Both the position numbers and the translations under genes were made by a program. The notes below the pieces were generated by a model. The model searched no databases. It was given only the letters and a program-made list of their open reading frames with translations, and was not told where the DNA came from. Shown here piece after piece: positions 60,505-64,000 of a DNA stretch of 64,000 bases; positions within the stretch are counted from its first letter, which is position 1; each line of letters opens with the position of its first letter. The DNA lies in contig JAKSZU010000002.1 of assembly GCA_026018925.1 (NCBI GenBank), forward strand, positions 94,205,475 to 94,269,474, in the 5' to 3' direction. The stretch is from Tupaia tana. Its lineage: Eukaryota; Chordata; Mammalia; Scandentia; Tupaiidae.

Positions 60505-61774
60505 TAGTATTTATTTCTATGTGATGAGATGAAGTATAAAAATTTCATATCACAAGATATACTTTTAATCTTGTAACTCAAAACAAATATATATTCAGCT
60601 ATCAAATTATTTGGCAGAACTTAATAGAATTGTGTTCAGAGAGTTTTTAGTCAAAATATATGGAAAATCGTATTTAATGAGTATCTTTTAAATTTTTAAA
60701 GTAAAAAAATCTAAAGAAGAATTCTATTTCAAATTTAAGTATGCGTAGCTCTATTTTATCAACTACAAATGTGTATTTAAGTGTTTACCAGTGGGTTCTA
60801 TCCATTCCTACTCTCTTCACAAAAAAAAAAAAAAATCCAGTGTTTTGACTTGGACTTAAGTAAAACAGGTTTCTCACCACCACTTAGGTTCTTAGTGAGA
60901 CATTTCTCATGCTGCAAGTGGATTTGCAGTGAAGCTTTTTACTAAAGTCTATGAAAGGAGTTCTGGAGTTTTGTAAGTGACCAGCTAAAGGACAGTAAAG
61001 TATGTGGAATTTCAGGTCCAGTCTGCAGAAAGGTGCTTCCTGTGATGGCCCCCTCTAGGCCTGCTCAGGACCTTTCCATTTGCAACAGAAAACAAAAACT
61101 GCATATTTAGGCAATTCTAAATAGTGGTTAAAACAAAGCTTCCTCGGTCAAAATGCCGAGTGTAGGGTCCACAAGAAGAACAGTCACTAGAATGAAATGC
61201 AGAAATGATGTGTCAGTTCTCATAGCTGAATTCACATGAAGATCATGATATTTGTCTCACTAATGAGCTTGCCCCCAGAATACGAAGCGCATTTAAATAG
61301 GTAGGCACAGAAGCTGGCAGTCAGTTTTGCCTTGATCTGCAGTCGGTCACCATACATTTCACATGTTCCTACAAGGCTATTATTCCTCATGAGAACAAGT
61401 TGACTGATGGCAAAAAAGAGTCCTTTATCATTACAGTCATTACACAGTAAATGTTGCCAGAGGCCAGTGTTGTGTGCTGTGTGGTGTGACTCCTTCGGGA
61501 AGTTCAATGAGGATGGTCAAGAATCAGTGTCCAAAGCGCTCGGACTGTGGCCTTGGTTCACTTGTAGCTAGTACAAGTATTTTCCGAAGAGATGAGAGTT
61601 AGTCTAACTTAGAAAATTCAGGTCAAATACTCTTTCGTAAGTAGATACTCAACAATTCACTCAAAAACAAGATATGTAATTTATACTCCAATAAAATCAA
61701 TGAAGAGCTTTCATTAAAATCAAACAAATCTAAACATCTTAATGGTCAGAGTTTTTCTGCAATGGGACTTTAAA

Positions 61775-61890
61775 ATGTTTGTGGAAAAATGGAATTAAAG
61801 TATAAATTTACTTTGGTGAAAATAAAATTTTAAATCCATATATAAGTTTTTCATAATAGGGATTTTCCATAAACTTTTTGAAGACCCACC
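61775..61890 (+). mobile_element. short TIR MITE, most complete copy
   Basis: 'gtttgtggaaaaatggaatt', 'aagtataaatttactttggt', 'aaatccatatataagttttt', 'ttccataaactttttgaaga'. Best single view of the family, uninterrupted. Confidence 0.75.
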
Positions 61891-62146
61891 CCACCCTAAT
61901 ATCGTGTAACCTACATGTATAGACAAGAGTAGTATGAATCTGGTCCTTAAGCAGTAAACATTTAAGATATAAATCCAATCAAATCTGTTCTATTCTTATT
62001 GGAAAGAGGGAGGACTCGTGTTTATTCACACACTACTTTCAGAGTTGCAGAGGGTAAAATACCATTCACGTGGAGTTAAGCACCTTCGGCTGACTCTGGA
62101 ATCATTGAACATTTTGTAAAACAGCAACCTATTGTCAAAAATACTT

Positions 62147-62407
62147 GGGACCAGCAGTTAGCGTAATGGCTATGTCGCTGGACTCCCACATAGTAGACCA
62201 CGGTTCGAGTCCCGGACCCAGTGGCTTAAACTCACGCCGGGCGCGTGTGTGTGCGTGCCCAAGATCCCGAGAGGAGAATGGAGGAGAAGGGATTGCGGCG
62301 TGGCTATCCCCCCTGGGGGGTGATTTCCTGCTTTCTGTCTCTCTGTCTCTCTCTGTCTGTCTGGCAAACGCACGCGCCCTATAGCAAAAACCTCTCCAAA
62401 AAAAGAA
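62147..62407 (+). mobile_element. tRNA-headed SINE, very young, with TSD
   Basis: Perfect TSD AAAAATACTT at 62137-62146 and 62408-62417. Head GGGACCAGCAGTTAGCGTAA, B-box GGTTCGAGTCCCGG, CCCCCCTGGGGGG, tail block GCACGCGCCCTATAGC. Close to a consensus copy. Confidence 0.97.
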
Positions 62408-62883
62408 AAAAATACTTCTTCACTGATATAGTCTAAACACATAACTGGTCATAGTAGTCACTCAACTAGTGTTTATTAAAGTTGCCTCAAGGGAATACAA
62501 ACAACACAACTTGAAGGAAAAATTTTAATCCAGCCAAAATAACTGGGACTGTGCTTGCACATTGCGTGTAAGAATGATGGTTGAAGACTGAAAACTTGTC
62601 TAAAAAATTCAAGTCATGTAAAAAAAAGAAAGAATTCAAGTCCTTTACAATGACAGTAAATGAACTCAGCTGAGTTGAAAATAACATGAAAATAGAAACA
62701 ACTGATACTGTTTCATTATAGGCTGTCTGTCTATTGGCTAAAATCTCTGTGCTTCAGCTCTTTCCTCTAAGTTCAATTTCTTTTTCTATTCAACACTTTT
62801 ATGAGTCTCCTGGATCCTGCTTTGTAGCTCCAGTCTACATGTTAGGAATAAATTTCATTTCTGTTTTTTTTCTTTTATTTTAA

Positions 62884-63111
62884 GTTTTTTTTTTTTTTTT
62901 TCTGCCATAGTGTATATGCACTCGCTGGAAAGAGAGAGATACACAGTGAGAAGGACCATGCTGAAATTCCACCTCCTTCATTCTCCTCTTGGGATTCTGA
63001 GCACAAACACACACACGCCCAGCGTTATTTTCAAGTCCTGGTCCAGGACTCAAACTTCTGTCAGTCATACGGGGAGTCCAGTGCCTTAACCACTGTGCCA
63101 CCTGCTGGCTC
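62884..63111 (-). mobile_element. tRNA-headed SINE, old copy
   Basis: T run, 'ctgccatagtgtatatgcac', a body lacking the C/G palindrome region, head reverse 'ccttaaccactgtgccacctgctggctcc'. Confidence 0.82.
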
Positions 63112-64000
63112 CTCATTTCCCTTCTGCCCACATCCCTTGACATGTCTCATATTCAATTAGTTTTCAGATCTCAATTTAGTGGTGATATCCTCTAGAAAAC
63201 TGTTCTTTCTTGCTGCTCACTATTCTGTTCTTTAAACTTCCAACATAGCTTGGCATGTGCATGTCACCTGAACAAATCACTGAGTTGTAACATTCTATCT
63301 CAATCAAGCCTACTGCGACAGCCAGGCTGCTGCCCTGCATCTACCCTGGAACCTTTCTATCTATATTTCAAAAAGTCGTCAAAGTGATCTACAATTTTGG
63401 GACTCAAAACTGATCATCTGCCTCCCATGATTAATGCACAACCACAGCTCACAGAAAATAAAGACACTGGAATTCTTTACCATGTCGCTCACTTGGTACT
63501 GTTATATTATGCATTTAATTTCTCAAGACTTCTCTCTTCTCTAATTTTATTTTTAACCCTCTTTCCAAGCAACTGAATCCTATTTGTCATTCCCAAATTA
63601 ATAGAAATGTACCAATTCTAGAAGACGTTTCAAGTCTCTGTGTTTTCTCTCATGCTCCCTTTCATGGACTACTCCTCACATGTACTTTTATCTATTTGGA
63701 TTTATCTTTAACAACAACCATGACACCAGATTCTGCTCATTCATTTATATCAGCATCCTCACACATGCTCTCAATAATTATGCAATAAATAAATAGGTGA
63801 ATGAATATATATATATTAGTTGGGCATTTTAGGCATCTTAGCAACTATATTTAAACAAAATCATAAGTGTGTCACTCAAAAGTTTGTGAAACTGGACAAA
63901 TTACAAATAAAAGATCAGCAATTCTTTGTCATTTTTACAGTAACTCCACAAATATTTTTGCTATTAAAATATAATTAGAATCGTAGACAATGCATTTGCA

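Larger units (their letters stand above)
55701..64000 (-). other. RIMS1: RIMS1 intron upstream of exon a (partial)
   Basis: 8.3 kb of the intron before exon a. It holds five SINEs, a mariner-like MITE and two TIR MITEs. Nothing recognisable is seen in 56058-59237 except a local direct repeat and a short GC-rich patch near 56810-56845 of unknown origin, or in 60519-61770 and 63112-64000. Confidence 0.85.

Noticed and set aside
62147-62225. tRNA gene candidate
   Set aside because: A and B boxes are present, but the sequence is the head of a SINE that continues into the body and A-tail and has a TSD; the anticodon arm does not fold as a true tRNA.

Overview
The window is AT-rich nuclear DNA from a placental mammal. 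The evidence is one conserved vertebrate gene broken into short exons by long introns, old mammalian repeats (MIR, L2, L1, DNA-transposon relics), ERV remains, and a dense young set of tRNA-headed SINEs with poly(A) tails and 10-19 bp target-site duplications (TSDs). I cannot place the SINE family to a species. It is not Alu, rodent B1/B2, carnivore CAN, ruminant Bov-tA, AfroSINE or the rabbit C-SINE as I know them.

The only host gene I can support is RIMS1 (Rab3-interacting molecule 1, a presynaptic active-zone scaffold), on the minus strand. Four internal coding exons are seen, in transcription order: a (55588-55700), b (35897-36009), c (29782-29948) and d (7126-7361). Each has GT/AG borders, and the split codons join in frame across all four (629 nt, about 210 residues). 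They encode the Ser/Arg-rich linker between the two C2 domains, including a Pro-rich RIM-BP SH3-ligand motif in exon a. The start of the gene lies beyond 64000, and the C2B end lies before position 1. Everything else lies within or between RIMS1 introns.

Intron content: about 45 copies of one tRNA-headed SINE in both orientations, from badly decayed to nearly intact. In the + sense a copy reads: head with A and B boxes, a body ending in a CCCCCCTGGGGGG-like palindrome, a CT-rich stretch, GCCCTATAG, then poly(A). Outer limits without a TSD are good to about +/-10 nt. There are also two miniature DNA transposon families (four copies each), an antisense L1 fragment, two L1 3' ends, L2/MIR relics, a probable solo LTR (10883-11552), and a broken class I ERV (about 41435-44755) with LTR-like sequence, gag and the start of pro, split by two SINEs.

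Main oddities: two SINE copies carry short blocks identical or nearly identical to unique DNA 0.6-1.0 kb downstream (templated insertions); a third pair of local direct repeats lies near 56 kb; two SINE copies share the same head-to-CT-tract structure, suggesting a short subfamily; and exons b-d form a block with matching phases, so they could be skipped together without shifting the frame.
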